Shown here one piece after another: positions 7,910-16,403 of a DNA stretch of 64,000 nt (its first letter is position 1; every line of letters starts with the position of its first letter). Source of the stretch: Hyphomicrobiales bacterium (GTDB lineage Bacteria; Pseudomonadota; Alphaproteobacteria; Rhizobiales; Beijerinckiaceae); contig JAGWTA010000007.1 in NCBI GenBank assembly GCA_028869185.1, positions 1-64,000 of the forward strand, in the 5' to 3' direction. The notes under the pieces are model-generated. The model had not been told where the DNA came from. It worked only from the letters and a program-made list of their open reading frames with translations, and searched no databases. Both the position numbers and the translations under genes were made by a program.

Positions 7910-8320
7910 TCAAGCCTTGAGATCGATGGAATTGAAAATCTGCGCGAGGGTCGCGAATTCGATCGGCTTGCTGATGAGCTTCACATTCTGGAAGCCGGAG
8001 ATTTCGGCCACCGATCGCGCCAGTCGGAGAGTTTCGATGCCTTTGCCGCTGACAATCACGAGTTGCACCGGCCGCTCCCAATCTTCCACACACGCGCCGA
8101 GCCACTGGGCGAGCTGGAGCCCGTTCATCTCGGGCATTTCGATATCGAGCACGATCACCCGCGGACGGGCCGTCTTCAACAGCTCCTTGAAGTGCCGCGC
8201 ATCGGTCGCAATGCTGGCGCGCAAGCCGCATTTCTCTCCCGTCGCGCGAACGAATTCGGCGAATTCGGGATTATCGTCGAGAACAAGCGCGTCCATTTTC
8301 ATCGAATGTTCGGAGCCCAC
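7910..8320 (-). CDS. Single-domain response regulator (CheY-like)
   Basis: 136-residue stand-alone receiver without an output domain. Visible residues are the acidic pair in ALVLDDNPEF, the phospho-acceptor D in VIVLDIEMPEMNG, S in VIVSGKG and K in KLISKPIEF. GTG 8320 is chosen because GGGGGAG lies 5-8 nt upstream; the next candidate, ATG 8302, has no such site. The gene is divergent from the XRE-type regulator at 8527. It may shuttle phosphate between the hybrid kinase at 5566 and another partner or act by protein binding; this is inferred from proximity. Confidence 0.87.
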   Translation of the reverse strand: MGSEHSMKMDALVLDDNPEFAEFVRATGEKCGLRASIATDARHFKELLKTARPRVIVLDIEMPEMNGLQLAQWLGACVEDWERPVQLVIVSGKGIETLRLARSVAEISGFQNVKLISKPIEFATLAQIFNSIDLKA

Positions 8321-8418
8321 GAATCTCCCCCAAAAATTCAATGGATTATCGCGACAACCGCAGAAAGAAGCCCTTACGGCCCGGCAATCTCGGGCAAGGG
8401 TGTCTTTTATAGCAGTTC

Positions 8419-8432
8419 TCGCAAATCTGCGC
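8419..8432. promoter_or_regulatory. TCGCA-N4-TGCGC palindrome, copy C
   Basis: TCGCAAATCTGCGC sits between the divergent receiver gene (start 8320) and XRE-type regulator (start 8527), a position suited to control both. It differs from copy A at one base. Confidence 0.45.
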
Positions 8433-8526
8433 AAAGTGGCCAAAGGGTCTTTCGACCTGAAAACCTTTGTAAACTAACGGCTATGCCGGTGCGTCACGCG
8501 ACCGCAGGCTACAGGGAACGACGGAC

Positions 8527-9312
8527 ATGGGCGGGGCGACGGCGAACTTCGAGCGGTTCAAGCGGCATTTCGCCAAAACGCTGAAAGAGCTAAGCTCAAG
8601 CAACGGCTCAATAAACCGCGTCTGCGCCGATCTGAAGATCAACCGGCAGCAATTCGCCAAATATTTGTCCGGCGCAACATTGCCGTCGGTTTATATTTTG
8701 CAGCGCGTCATCGATTATTTCGACGTCGACCCGAAGATTTTCTTCATCCGCAAGGGCGTGCGCCAGACAAAGCGCGACCAGGTGGTCGCGCAAACCGAGC
8801 AAGCGGCCGACATCAACAGCGGCTTCTACCTTGCCTATTGCGCATCGCCTGCGCACGCCGATGCTGTCGAGATCGGACTGTGGCGTTTCGAGCGAAGCGC
8901 CAACACCGTGCTTTGCTACGGACAATTGCCGAGCGGGCCCGGGCGCGGGGGACTTGTCGGTTACACGGGCGTGATCACGGCGATGGGCCCGGTCAATCTG
9001 CTGAAAGCGAAAACCGCCAATGGTCAAAGCGCGGTGATCATCGCGATGTCGCGCCTGGAATTTTCGCCGGACGATTTCGTCGCCGCCAAGATCGGCGAAC
9101 AGAATTCCGGCGGCGCCATGTTTGGCGCCCCGTGTCTGTTCCGTCACATCGGCGTTGAAATCGACGTCAGCGAAACGCTGCGTCAGCACTGCGGCGTGAT
9201 CGCCATCAAGGATCTGTCCGCTGAATCGCAGACGATCCTCGAAATATTGTCGGCGCGCACATCCCGTCTCGGCCATGGCTTCATGGTCGCGCTGTCGCAG
9301 CCCGAAGGATAA
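8527..9312 (+). CDS. XRE-type HTH regulator with large C-terminal domain
   Basis: 261-residue putative DNA-binding regulator. Residues ~12-75 form a Cro/C1-like helix-turn-helix (LKELSSSNGSINRVCADLKI, RQQFAKYLSGATLPSVYILQ, YFDVDPKIFF). Residues ~100-255 form an alpha/beta domain of unknown ligand with GFYLAYCASPAHADAVEIGL and LVGYTGVITAMGP; it resembles the C-terminal half seen in alphaproteobacterial XRE-type regulators of unknown function. It starts 206 bp from the divergent receiver gene and lies 7 bp before the solute-binding protein gene, so the three are likely linked. It is the natural candidate to bind the 14-bp palindromes nearby, which is an inference. Confidence 0.8.
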   Translation: MGGATANFERFKRHFAKTLKELSSSNGSINRVCADLKINRQQFAKYLSGATLPSVYILQRVIDYFDVDPKIFFIRKGVRQTKRDQVVAQTEQAADINSGFYLAYCASPAHADAVEIGLWRFERSANTVLCYGQLPSGPGRGGLVGYTGVITAMGPVNLLKAKTANGQSAVIIAMSRLEFSPDDFVAAKIGEQNSGGAMFGAPCLFRHIGVEIDVSETLRQHCGVIAIKDLSAESQTILEILSARTSRLGHGFMVALSQPEG

Positions 9313-9319
9313 GGCGCCA

Positions 9320-10567
9320 ATGATGAAAAACATCCTGCCAAGCGACGGGCGCGGGCGACGGCTTCTGCTCGCCGCTGCGCTGGCGGCAAGCGCAGCGGGC
9401 GCGGCAAGCGCGAAAGACGCTGCAAATTTCCAGCTCGTTCATCCCTGGGTCGCGCCGCCGGAACAGAAGGCGCTCGGCATCCTTCGCTCGACCATCGAAA
9501 AGGCCGGGCTGACCTGGGTGGACGATCCCGTCTCCACCAATTTCGACGGCGTTCGCCAGAAACTCGCCGCGCTCATGGCGCTGCACCTGCCGCCGACCGC
9601 TGTTTTCTGGATTGGCGGCGCCGACGCTGGCGATCTGCTCGCCTCCAAAATCATCCGCGTCGTGCCGGCCCAGGGCGAGGGTGAAAAGCCGGCCTTCCGC
9701 TTCGATCCGGAAATCGAGCGCCTGGTTGCGACGGAGGGCGGCTACACCGCGCTCCCGCTGAACATCCACACGCAAAACCACATCGTGTACAATCGCGCCG
9801 TCTTCGACCGCCTCAAGCTTGGCGCGCCCAAAAGCTGGGAAGAATTCCTGCAGATGGCGCCGGCCATCCGGGCGAGCGGCGTGGTTCCGCTGGCCATGTC
9901 GGACGAGCGTTGGCAGATACGCTTTCTCATCCTCTCCATCCTCGTCGAACAGATCGACCCCATGACGATGGAACGTCTGCTGACGGGCGTCGCCACCGAG
10001 CGCGCGGCGATGCGCGCCGGCCTGGTGAATTCCTTCCGCCTGCTCAAGCGGCTGCACGAATTCGCCAACGCCGACAATCACGCGCTGCCCTGGGGGCGCG
10101 TTGTCGAAATGGTCCAGACCGGCAAGGCCGCGAGCGCGGTTCTCGGAGATTTCATGTCGCCGGCCTTCGACAATCCCGCGCAATTTTCCTGCGGCCTGCC
10201 GCCTGGCAACAAATATATCATCTGGTCGTTCGACGTTCTGCTGTTTCCAACCCTGCCGACGCCGGAACAGACGCATTTCCAGAACGTCGCCATCGGCGCG
10301 CTGAATACGCAATCCTTCCTCGACGAATATGCGAGCGCGAAAGGCGGCTTGCCTGTCGTGCAGGGCGCGCAGCCGGCTGGGATCAATTATTGTTCGAACG
10401 TCGTCCTTAAGTTGTGGAACCAGGGCCTGCCCAAAGTGAACGTCACGCCGCTGGTCTGGCGGAACGCATTCAACGTCATCGCAGCTGCGGCGGAAATGTT
10501 CTGGTCAAAACCAAATATGACCGCAGAGGAAGCCGCAGATCTCGTTTTTCGTATGATCGGCAAATAA
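9320..10567 (+). CDS. Periplasmic extracellular solute-binding protein, family 1 type
   Basis: 415-residue exported binding protein of the sugar-binding ABC type. A signal peptide spans ~1-33 (RRLLLAAALAASAAGAASA). The mature part begins NFQLVHPWVAPPEQKALGIL and has typical features such as YTALPLNIHTQNHIVYNRAV and PKSWEEFLQM. ATG 9320 is followed by a second ATG; AAGG lies ~9 nt upstream. No ABC permease or ATPase gene is adjacent. Instead, a membrane histidine kinase follows within 120 bp, so the protein may act as a ligand-sensing partner of that kinase, as ChvE does for VirA; this is an inference from gene order. Confidence 0.87.
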   Translation: MMKNILPSDGRGRRLLLAAALAASAAGAASAKDAANFQLVHPWVAPPEQKALGILRSTIEKAGLTWVDDPVSTNFDGVRQKLAALMALHLPPTAVFWIGGADAGDLLASKIIRVVPAQGEGEKPAFRFDPEIERLVATEGGYTALPLNIHTQNHIVYNRAVFDRLKLGAPKSWEEFLQMAPAIRASGVVPLAMSDERWQIRFLILSILVEQIDPMTMERLLTGVATERAAMRAGLVNSFRLLKRLHEFANADNHALPWGRVVEMVQTGKAASAVLGDFMSPAFDNPAQFSCGLPPGNKYIIWSFDVLLFPTLPTPEQTHFQNVAIGALNTQSFLDEYASAKGGLPVVQGAQPAGINYCSNVVLKLWNQGLPKVNVTPLVWRNAFNVIAAAAEMFWSKPNMTAEEAADLVFRMIGK

Positions 10568-10598
10568 AATGCGCTATCGATACATCCGCTCTCGGGGG

Positions 10599-10691
10599 AT
10601 GAGCGCTTTGGATCGTAAAACAATCATGCGCGTCGCAGCGTCGCCCGGCCCATGGCGGGCGAGCGCTTCGCCATCGAGCGCTTCGCCATGA
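10599..10691 (+). CDS. Possible 30-codon upstream ORF coupled to kinase gene
   Basis: ATG 10599 follows GGGGG directly and encodes 30 residues ending at TGA 10689-10691, which overlaps the kinase start as ATGA. The kinase ATG lacks its own ribosome site, so translational coupling from this short frame would explain its expression. The peptide is not recognised. The DNA holds a direct repeat of GAGCGCTTCGCCAT, so part of it may be a recent duplication. Confidence 0.3.
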   Translation: MSALDRKTIMRVAASPGPWRASASPSSASP

Positions 10692-12472
10692 CGCGCTGGC
10701 TCGTTCAGGAAAACCGTTTCGGACGCCTTTCGGGCCGGGCGCTTCTGCTCGTCGCACTGCTGATCTGTGCGGAATTTGCGCTCGTCAGTCTGGCCATGCG
10801 CGTGCAGCAACAACTCGGAGAATTGCAGACGCTGATCAGCCAGCAGGAAAAAAGCTGGGGCGACGCCCTGGACGCGATCGCCTTTCTCGCCAACGACACG
10901 CTGCCAGACGCCACCGCTGCGCAACTGCGCAGCCGGCTTGAGACATTCGAGGCGCGCGATCAGCAAATGCTAGTCGACAAGGAGGAACAGCTCGGCGAGC
11001 CGCTCGTCCGCTACGCGCTGAACATGGCGTCCCGAGGGGGAGAAGACCGCATCGACGCCACGGCGATCGATCCGGACGTGCGCGCCCTCGTGCGCGCCAT
11101 CGTCGCAAGCCCCGTCAATCCTGCGCTGGCCGTGACGATCTCGGGCGACCCCGTAACCATGGTGAAGGTTCTGAGCCGCAGAGCGCTGCGCGGGCTGGAA
11201 AAGCAGCATGCGCTCGTGCGGCGCGCATCCGATGGCGCGATGCAGTTCACATGGGCGTCCGTGACGATCGGCAACATCTTCCTGCTGATCGGCGTCGCGC
11301 TCATCTGGCGCTTGCTGCTGCGTCCGGGCGCCGTCTCCCTGCACAACGCCGCGCTGACGCTGGCCCGCCAGGAGCGACATCTCTCGACCATGCTGCATTC
11401 GATTGCAGACGCCGTGATCGCCACCGACAACGACGGCCTCATCGTGCAGATGAACCCTGCCGCCGAGACGCTGACAGGCTGGTCGCGCGGCGAAGCGCTG
11501 TTCACGCCTTTGCTGACGATCTTCAAGCTGATTGATCCCCCGGTCGATCTTCTGGCGCCGGCATCGTCGGCAAGTCACTCCCTTGTGCGCGCGATCGCCC
11601 GCCGCGACGATTTGCAAATCGAGACTCGCGAAGGGCGCATCGTGCCGATCTCCGCGTCCGCATCGCCGATCATCGCGGAAAATCTCGAAACTCCGAGCGG
11701 CGCCATTCTGGTTTTCCGCGATATTTCCGACCACATCGCGCTCATGCGACAGAACACACAGATCGACCGCATGACGATCCTGGGCGAAATCGCCAGCGGC
11801 GTCTGTCACGATTTCAAGAACGCGCTTGGCATCATATCAGGCAACGCCTCGATCGCATTGAACGCGCCGTTGACGGCTTCGCAATTGCCCGAACGGCTCG
11901 AATCCATTCTGAAAGCCTCGCGCGTTGCGACATCGCTGACCAATCTTCTGCAATTGTATCTGCCGCGCACCGGCGAAGACCGCACGGTGCTGCGCGCCGC
12001 CTCGCTTGTCGAAGATTCCGTCGCCTTTGCGAAAGTTCTCCACCGCAAGCCGCGAACAGTGCAGGTTCACGAGGATGCGCAGGAATATGTTTACGCCGAA
12101 CGCGCCTTTCTTGAGGCGGTGCTCATCAATCTCATTCTGAACGCCTTCGACGCATCGAGCGACGAAACGCCAGTCCGGATTGTGATCGGCTCGCTGCAGC
12201 GCGATCTGAAGGAATTCACCTTCATCCGGATCGAGAACGAGAATGGCGCCGTTGTAGACGAAGCTGCGAAAAATACGCAGGCGCGCGCAAGCGACCGGGC
12301 CCGCGGCTTTTCTCTCGTTTCCCTTTTCGCCAAACAAAGCGGCGGATCGTTCGTGTCCGCGGCCAATAACGATGGCGCCGGCTTCGCGATGCTCGTGTTG
12401 CCGACAGGCGCGCAATCGTCACGGGCGATGGCGCAGCCGGGCGAGCCCGCCAATGGGCCTGTCGCTATCTGA
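10688..12472 (+). CDS. Membrane histidine kinase with PAS domain and degenerate ATP site
   Basis: 594-residue sensor kinase. TM1 spans ~16-38 (LLLVALLICAEFALVSLAM), a helical periplasmic domain ~39-195 and TM2 ~198-220 (IGNIFLLIGVALIWRLLL). A PAS domain follows (MLHSIADAVIATDNDGLIVQ), then an H box with ILGEIASGVCHDFKNALGII. The N box is present (NLILNAFDAS), but the G1 position reads ENENGAVVDE instead of DxGxG, there is no F box, and the G2 region is only RARGFSLVSL. ATP binding may therefore be weak or lost. ATG 10688 overlaps a short upstream frame; ATG 10652 in frame would add 12 residues. The preceding solute-binding protein may be its periplasmic partner. Confidence 0.82.
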   Translation: MTRWLVQENRFGRLSGRALLLVALLICAEFALVSLAMRVQQQLGELQTLISQQEKSWGDALDAIAFLANDTLPDATAAQLRSRLETFEARDQQMLVDKEEQLGEPLVRYALNMASRGGEDRIDATAIDPDVRALVRAIVASPVNPALAVTISGDPVTMVKVLSRRALRGLEKQHALVRRASDGAMQFTWASVTIGNIFLLIGVALIWRLLLRPGAVSLHNAALTLARQERHLSTMLHSIADAVIATDNDGLIVQMNPAAETLTGWSRGEALFTPLLTIFKLIDPPVDLLAPASSASHSLVRAIARRDDLQIETREGRIVPISASASPIIAENLETPSGAILVFRDISDHIALMRQNTQIDRMTILGEIASGVCHDFKNALGIISGNASIALNAPLTASQLPERLESILKASRVATSLTNLLQLYLPRTGEDRTVLRAASLVEDSVAFAKVLHRKPRTVQVHEDAQEYVYAERAFLEAVLINLILNAFDASSDETPVRIVIGSLQRDLKEFTFIRIENENGAVVDEAAKNTQARASDRARGFSLVSLFAKQSGGSFVSAANNDGAGFAMLVLPTGAQSSRAMAQPGEPANGPVAI

Positions 12473-12541
12473 TCGTTGCAGACTTCAGCGCATCCGGTTA
12501 GCGCAACAAATCAGCGCGCCAGGCTTATCAGCGCGGCATGC

Positions 12542-13834
12542 TCAACAGGAACGGCGATTGGCGACGAGCGCAAGGCGTTTTGCGCCGAAGGCCAGTTCGG
12601 CTTCGGCCGGCGTCCCGAAGAAAAACCCCTGAAGATAATCGACGCCGATTTTGCCAAGCATCGCGACATCCTCCTGCGATTTGACGCCTTCAGCCACGGT
12701 GACCACGCCGATCTCGCGCGCCAGCGCGGCAAAGGCGCGCACGATCGCGCGCCCACGTTCGGAGCGTCTGGCGTTTGCGATCAGCGCGTGATCGAATTTG
12801 AGCCAATCGGCGGGCAGGGACGAGAAAAACGCCAGCGAGGAATAGCCGCTGCCGAAATCGTCGATGGCGATCGCAACGCCCATATTTCGGACAGCGTGAA
12901 TTTTCTCGAGCGCATCGGGCGTGAGCTGCGCAATACTCGTTTCCGTGATCTCGACGACCAGCCGATGCGGCGCAAGACCGCTTTTCGTCAATGCGGTTTC
13001 GATCCGGCTCACGATGTCGTCTTCGCAAAGCTGGATGCGTGAAACATTGACGGCAATTTTTGTCGTCGCATCGAGCCCGGCGATATCGCGGCAGGCCTGA
13101 TTGAGCACCCAGTCGCCCAGATCGTTGATGAGCCCTGACCGCTCCGCCAGAGGAATGAATTGCGCCGGTGCGATCATGCCAGCGTGCGGACTGCGCCAGC
13201 GCACCAGCGCTTCGTAAACGTCGACGCCCTGCGTCCGCGCGTTGATGATCGGTTGATAATGAATCGTGAACTGGCCCGTCTCGAGCGCATCTTTCATATC
13301 GTTGAGCGCGCGCATGTCTTTGCTGTCCTGCGCGCAGGGCGCAGCGTCGCCAAGACACGCAGGGTTTGAGCGCTCCCAGAGCGAACACATCAATGCAAGT
13401 TCGGCCCTGCGTTGCAGCGAGGCATAGGTGTTCAGCGGCGCCGGATCCTGAACCGGCGCGATTTCGCAGGCGAAATGCGCCGGACCATCGGCTGTCTCGA
13501 TCGGCTTCGCGATCTCCGATTCCAGCTTGCACGTCAGCGCCAGGATTTCATCGCATGTCGTATTCGCCGGCTGCGCGATCAGGAATTTTCCCGGACCGAG
13601 AAAGCCAAGCTGGTTGGGCGGGCGCACGAAATCGGCGATCCGCTGGGTCAGCTTGATCGTCGCCTCGTCGATCGGCGTGAGTTTGGCCGGCAGAATGCGC
13701 GGGCCGTTGCGACGGACATCGAGCAGAAGGAGTTTCATCGGGCCATCGCGCCGGTCTCCGGTCCATGACGTCCAGTCGAAACGGTCGGGGCATGGCCCTT
13801 TCTGGCTCCATCGAATGTTCATTGTTCTGTCCAT
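12542..13834 (-). CDS. EAL-domain cyclic-di-GMP phosphodiesterase
   Basis: 430-residue protein with no membrane segment. The N-terminal ~170 residues may be a degenerate GGDEF remnant (GFLGPGKFLIAQP without GGDEF). The EAL domain (~178-425) keeps the catalytic residues: YEALVRW, AVNVS, EITET, DDFGSGYSSL, K in WLKFD, AEGV and QGFFFG. It should hydrolyse cyclic-di-GMP to pGpG. One deviation is AEGVK where AEGVE is usual. The gene is convergent with the kinase at 10688, about 70 bp from its end. ATG 13834 and ATG 13822 are both possible starts; GGGA lies 12 nt before the latter. Confidence 0.88.
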   Translation of the reverse strand: MDRTMNIRWSQKGPCPDRFDWTSWTGDRRDGPMKLLLLDVRRNGPRILPAKLTPIDEATIKLTQRIADFVRPPNQLGFLGPGKFLIAQPANTTCDEILALTCKLESEIAKPIETADGPAHFACEIAPVQDPAPLNTYASLQRRAELALMCSLWERSNPACLGDAAPCAQDSKDMRALNDMKDALETGQFTIHYQPIINARTQGVDVYEALVRWRSPHAGMIAPAQFIPLAERSGLINDLGDWVLNQACRDIAGLDATTKIAVNVSRIQLCEDDIVSRIETALTKSGLAPHRLVVEITETSIAQLTPDALEKIHAVRNMGVAIAIDDFGSGYSSLAFFSSLPADWLKFDHALIANARRSERGRAIVRAFAALAREIGVVTVAEGVKSQEDVAMLGKIGVDYLQGFFFGTPAEAELAFGAKRLALVANRRSC

Positions 13835-14399
13835 TCCCGATGAAGGCGCGCGTTGAGGTTGAAAGAATAGGACAGGGCGGCCAGAAATGCAGTTCGCTGT
13901 TTCATCGCCGCCATTAGCATATTAGCAACGCAAAGCGTTTTCCTATGTCGCTGACGTTACTGTACGGCTTGCAACAATTACGATCGGGAATACGCTGACG
14001 CATTCGCGCGATGCCTCGCGCGCCCGATGCGTCGCGAACGAATGCGGCATTTGCGCGAATGCGGCTTGCGCAGCGATGAGCGGCGCGCTGCTGCCCTTGC
14101 GACCGGGGCGGCAGCATGCACGCGACGATTCGGATCGGAAGCGCATTGCCAGCGCGCGCAACGGCATTGGCGGCGGGCGTTGCATTTTGTCGCCTTTGGA
14201 TACTTCAGCGCGAAACTATCTTGCGACGCACAGCGACGCTCGCAACGGAATTGTTTCGGCTTTTGTTGCGACGTGCACTGAGCGTGCGGCTTTGCGGTAA
14301 ATAGATTGCGGCTAAACTGAATGTTTTTTGCGTTTTTTATTTGCGTTTGGGCCCGTCATAGATATTGATAAATCAAAATATATAAATTGGGAGGGTTGA
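13835..14399. other. Intergenic region upstream of fadL-like gene
   Basis: 565 bp between divergent genes. No convincing coding frame: the short frames on both strands are Arg/Cys-rich shadows. CGCATTCG near 13997 pairs with CGAATGCG near 14037 and could form an imperfect stem. From ~14300 the DNA becomes AT-rich with T-runs and ends at the GGGAGGG ribosome site, so the promoter of the porin gene probably lies in 14310-14390. Confidence 0.55.
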
Positions 14400-15755
14400 A
14401 TGAGCCTGAAAATCGGGGTCGCCGCAACGGCGCTCGCGGCGGTTTTGAGCGCGCCTGCTTTTGCTACTGAAGGTTATTTCCAGGCCGGTTACGGGACCGT
14501 GCAGAAGGGCGTCGCGGGCGCCGGCGTCGCAAATCCCGCCGACGCGATGGCGATGTCGATCAACCCGGCGGGCATCGTCGATCTGCCGCAGATGGCGACG
14601 ATCGGCGTTTCCGCCTTCATGCCGTTTCGCGGCTATACGGCCGTCGGGCCGGGCTTCATCGCGCCGGGCGGCGCGTCGGGTTCGCTGAACAGCAATTCCA
14701 ATTTCTTCGTCATGCCGAATGGCGCTTATGTCAGCCCGATTGATCGCGACAGCGCCTGGGGCGTCGCCGTTTTCGGCAACGGCGGCATGAACACCAATTA
14801 TCCGAACGTGCTCAACAATGCGATGCCGGGCTGCTTCGGCGTCTATTGCGGCGGCTCGGCGGGCGTCGATCTCAAGCAGATGTTCGTCTCTGTCGGCTAT
14901 GCGCGCCGGTTCGGCTCCTTCTCGATCGGCATCGCGCCAACCTTCGCGATGCAGATGTTTTCGGCCAAGGGACTCAGCTTCTTCGGTTTCCCGCCGCAAT
15001 TCCCGGGCTTTCCGCCGAGCTTTTCCGCAGACCCGTTCAACATGACGAACAACGGCGTCGACATGTCCTTCGGCGGCGGCGCGCGTCTTGGCGTCGAATG
15101 GCGCGTCACGGATCGCCTGCGCGTCGGCGTCGCCGGCACGACGCCTATGCCGATGACGCCCTTTGGCAAATACGCCGGCCTGTTCGCCAACGCCGGCCGG
15201 TTCAACATTCCCGGCTCGATCACCGCAGGCGTGGCGTTCGACGTGCTGCCCACACTCACCGTGATGGGCGAGTACAAACATATTTTCTATTCGGGTCCCG
15301 AGCCGATCGCCAATGCGAGCGCGCTCATCATCCTGCCTTTCGCCGGCGGTCCCGGTTACAAGATGGGACAATGGGGTGGACCGGGCTTCGGCTGGCGCGA
15401 CGTCGACGTGTTCACCGTCGCCGCAGAATGGCGCGCCACGCGCGACCTGACGCTGCGCGCGGGCTATGCGCACAACACCAACCCGATCCGCGGAACGGAT
15501 GTGACGTTCAACCTGCTCGCGCCCGGCGTCGTCACCGATCACATCGCCGCTGGCGCAAGCTACGCGATTTCGCCGAACGCCAAACTGGATCTCGCCGCCA
15601 CTTACGTGCCGAAGAAAACCGTTTGGGGTCCCGAAACGACGCCCTTCGGCGTCAATTCCGGCCGCATGATCGGCATCTCCATGAATCAGTGGGAGGTCTC
15701 GCTTGGCTTCTCCTACCGGTTCGAAACCGCTCGGAGCGTCGTCGCGAAATACTGA
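14400..15755 (+). CDS. OmpP1/FadL-family outer-membrane transporter
   Basis: 451-residue outer-membrane beta-barrel for hydrophobic compounds such as long-chain fatty acids or aromatic hydrocarbons. A signal peptide of ~22 residues ends in SAPAFA, followed by TEGYFQAGYGTVQKGVAGAG, the FadL N-terminal plug with its typical G-rich start and SINPAGI. The C-terminus VSLGFSYRFETARSVVAKY supplies the terminal beta strand. Length is normal for the family. GGGAGGG lies 4-10 nt before ATG 14400. It heads the 14-25 kb region; the SCP2 protein and RND pump downstream suggest a shared hydrophobic substrate, which is not proven. Confidence 0.9.
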   Translation: MSLKIGVAATALAAVLSAPAFATEGYFQAGYGTVQKGVAGAGVANPADAMAMSINPAGIVDLPQMATIGVSAFMPFRGYTAVGPGFIAPGGASGSLNSNSNFFVMPNGAYVSPIDRDSAWGVAVFGNGGMNTNYPNVLNNAMPGCFGVYCGGSAGVDLKQMFVSVGYARRFGSFSIGIAPTFAMQMFSAKGLSFFGFPPQFPGFPPSFSADPFNMTNNGVDMSFGGGARLGVEWRVTDRLRVGVAGTTPMPMTPFGKYAGLFANAGRFNIPGSITAGVAFDVLPTLTVMGEYKHIFYSGPEPIANASALIILPFAGGPGYKMGQWGGPGFGWRDVDVFTVAAEWRATRDLTLRAGYAHNTNPIRGTDVTFNLLAPGVVTDHIAAGASYAISPNAKLDLAATYVPKKTVWGPETTPFGVNSGRMIGISMNQWEVSLGFSYRFETARSVVAKY

Positions 15756-15776
15756 TCGCTAAAACGGGAGGATGAC

Positions 15777-16037
15777 ATGCACGGTCTTTACCTCTTTCTC
15801 GCCGTTGCAGGCGCAGCCGTTCTCATCGGCTGCGTTTGCGAAAACAGGAACGCATGGGCCTTCAAGGCGCTTGCGTTCGTCTGCGCAGCGGCGGCGGCTT
15901 ACAGTTTCGCGCAGCAAGCCTGGCCATTCGCGATCATCGAAAGCATCTTCGCGATCGCCGCGATGCGTCGCTGGCGCATGGCGTGCGCGCCGAAAATGGA
16001 CAGCGATTCCGCGACGCTGAAGTCGCGTTATCCTTGA
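15777..16037 (+). CDS. Small inner-membrane protein
   Basis: 86-residue product not recognised. Two hydrophobic helices are predicted: ~1-22 (LYLFLAVAGAAVLIGC) and ~28-63 (WAFKALAFVCAAAAAYSFAQ then AIIESIFAIAAM), followed by a short polar tail. GGGAGGATGAC precedes ATG 15777, and the gene lies 21 bp after the FadL stop, so the two are likely co-transcribed. It may be an accessory of the porin or simply a small membrane protein of unknown role. Confidence 0.7.
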   Translation: MHGLYLFLAVAGAAVLIGCVCENRNAWAFKALAFVCAAAAAYSFAQQAWPFAIIESIFAIAAMRRWRMACAPKMDSDSATLKSRYP

Positions 16038-16062
16038 TTCCATCATTAACCACTTTTCTGTG

Positions 16063-16111
16063 TTGACTTGCCGTTTTTTGAGTCGTTAGCTTCAGATAGC
16101 GTCATATCTGA
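16063..16111 (+). promoter_or_regulatory. Candidate sigma-70-type promoter with overlapping operator
   Basis: TTGACT (16063-16068), a 17-bp spacer and TTAGCT (16086-16091) fit a sigma-70 promoter. They are followed at once by the perfect inverted repeat TCAGATA-N6-TATCTGA (16092-16111), placed over the expected transcription start. This layout suggests a repressor-controlled promoter for the SCP2/RND operon. Confidence 0.5.
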
Positions 16112-16162
16112 ATAGGCGAATTTCAAATTGGCCGATAACGAAGACGCAAGGAGGAATTGACT

Positions 16163-16403
16163 GTGCACGAGCGTCGGCAGTTGCGCGCATTCGCAGTGTT
16201 AGAGAGCCGTAAAGGCCCCCGCCGCGTCGCGTCGTTGACGCTCTGCTCATCGGTATCGAACCCGACTGGCCGCGGCGGAAAGTCTGGGCGATTTTTATCG
16301 CGCACATGCGCAAAAGCGTTGGCCACAACGCAAGCGCAGACAATCCGCATAACGATGCATCGAGCGCAGATAAGCGCTGTTTTGCGAGGCCAGGGAGGAA
16401 GAG
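16163..16403 (+). pseudogene. Possible frameshifted small gene
   Basis: AAGGAGG lies 7 nt before GTG 16163 (TTG 16157 is also in frame). The frame begins HERRQLRAFAVLESRKGPRR and then turns uninformative. Beyond the GCGTCGCGTCG repeat near 16225-16240 the next frame reads PRRVVDALLIGIEPDWPRRK and VWAIFIAHMRKSVG, which is more protein-like. One insertion or deletion in the small repeat would join the two into a ~75-residue soluble protein. This may be a true frameshift, a sequencing error or chance; no homologue is recognised. Confidence 0.25.

Noticed and set aside
13914-14304. Several small frames in the gap before the FadL gene
   Set aside because: They overlap each other on both strands, are Arg/Cys-rich and lack ribosome sites.
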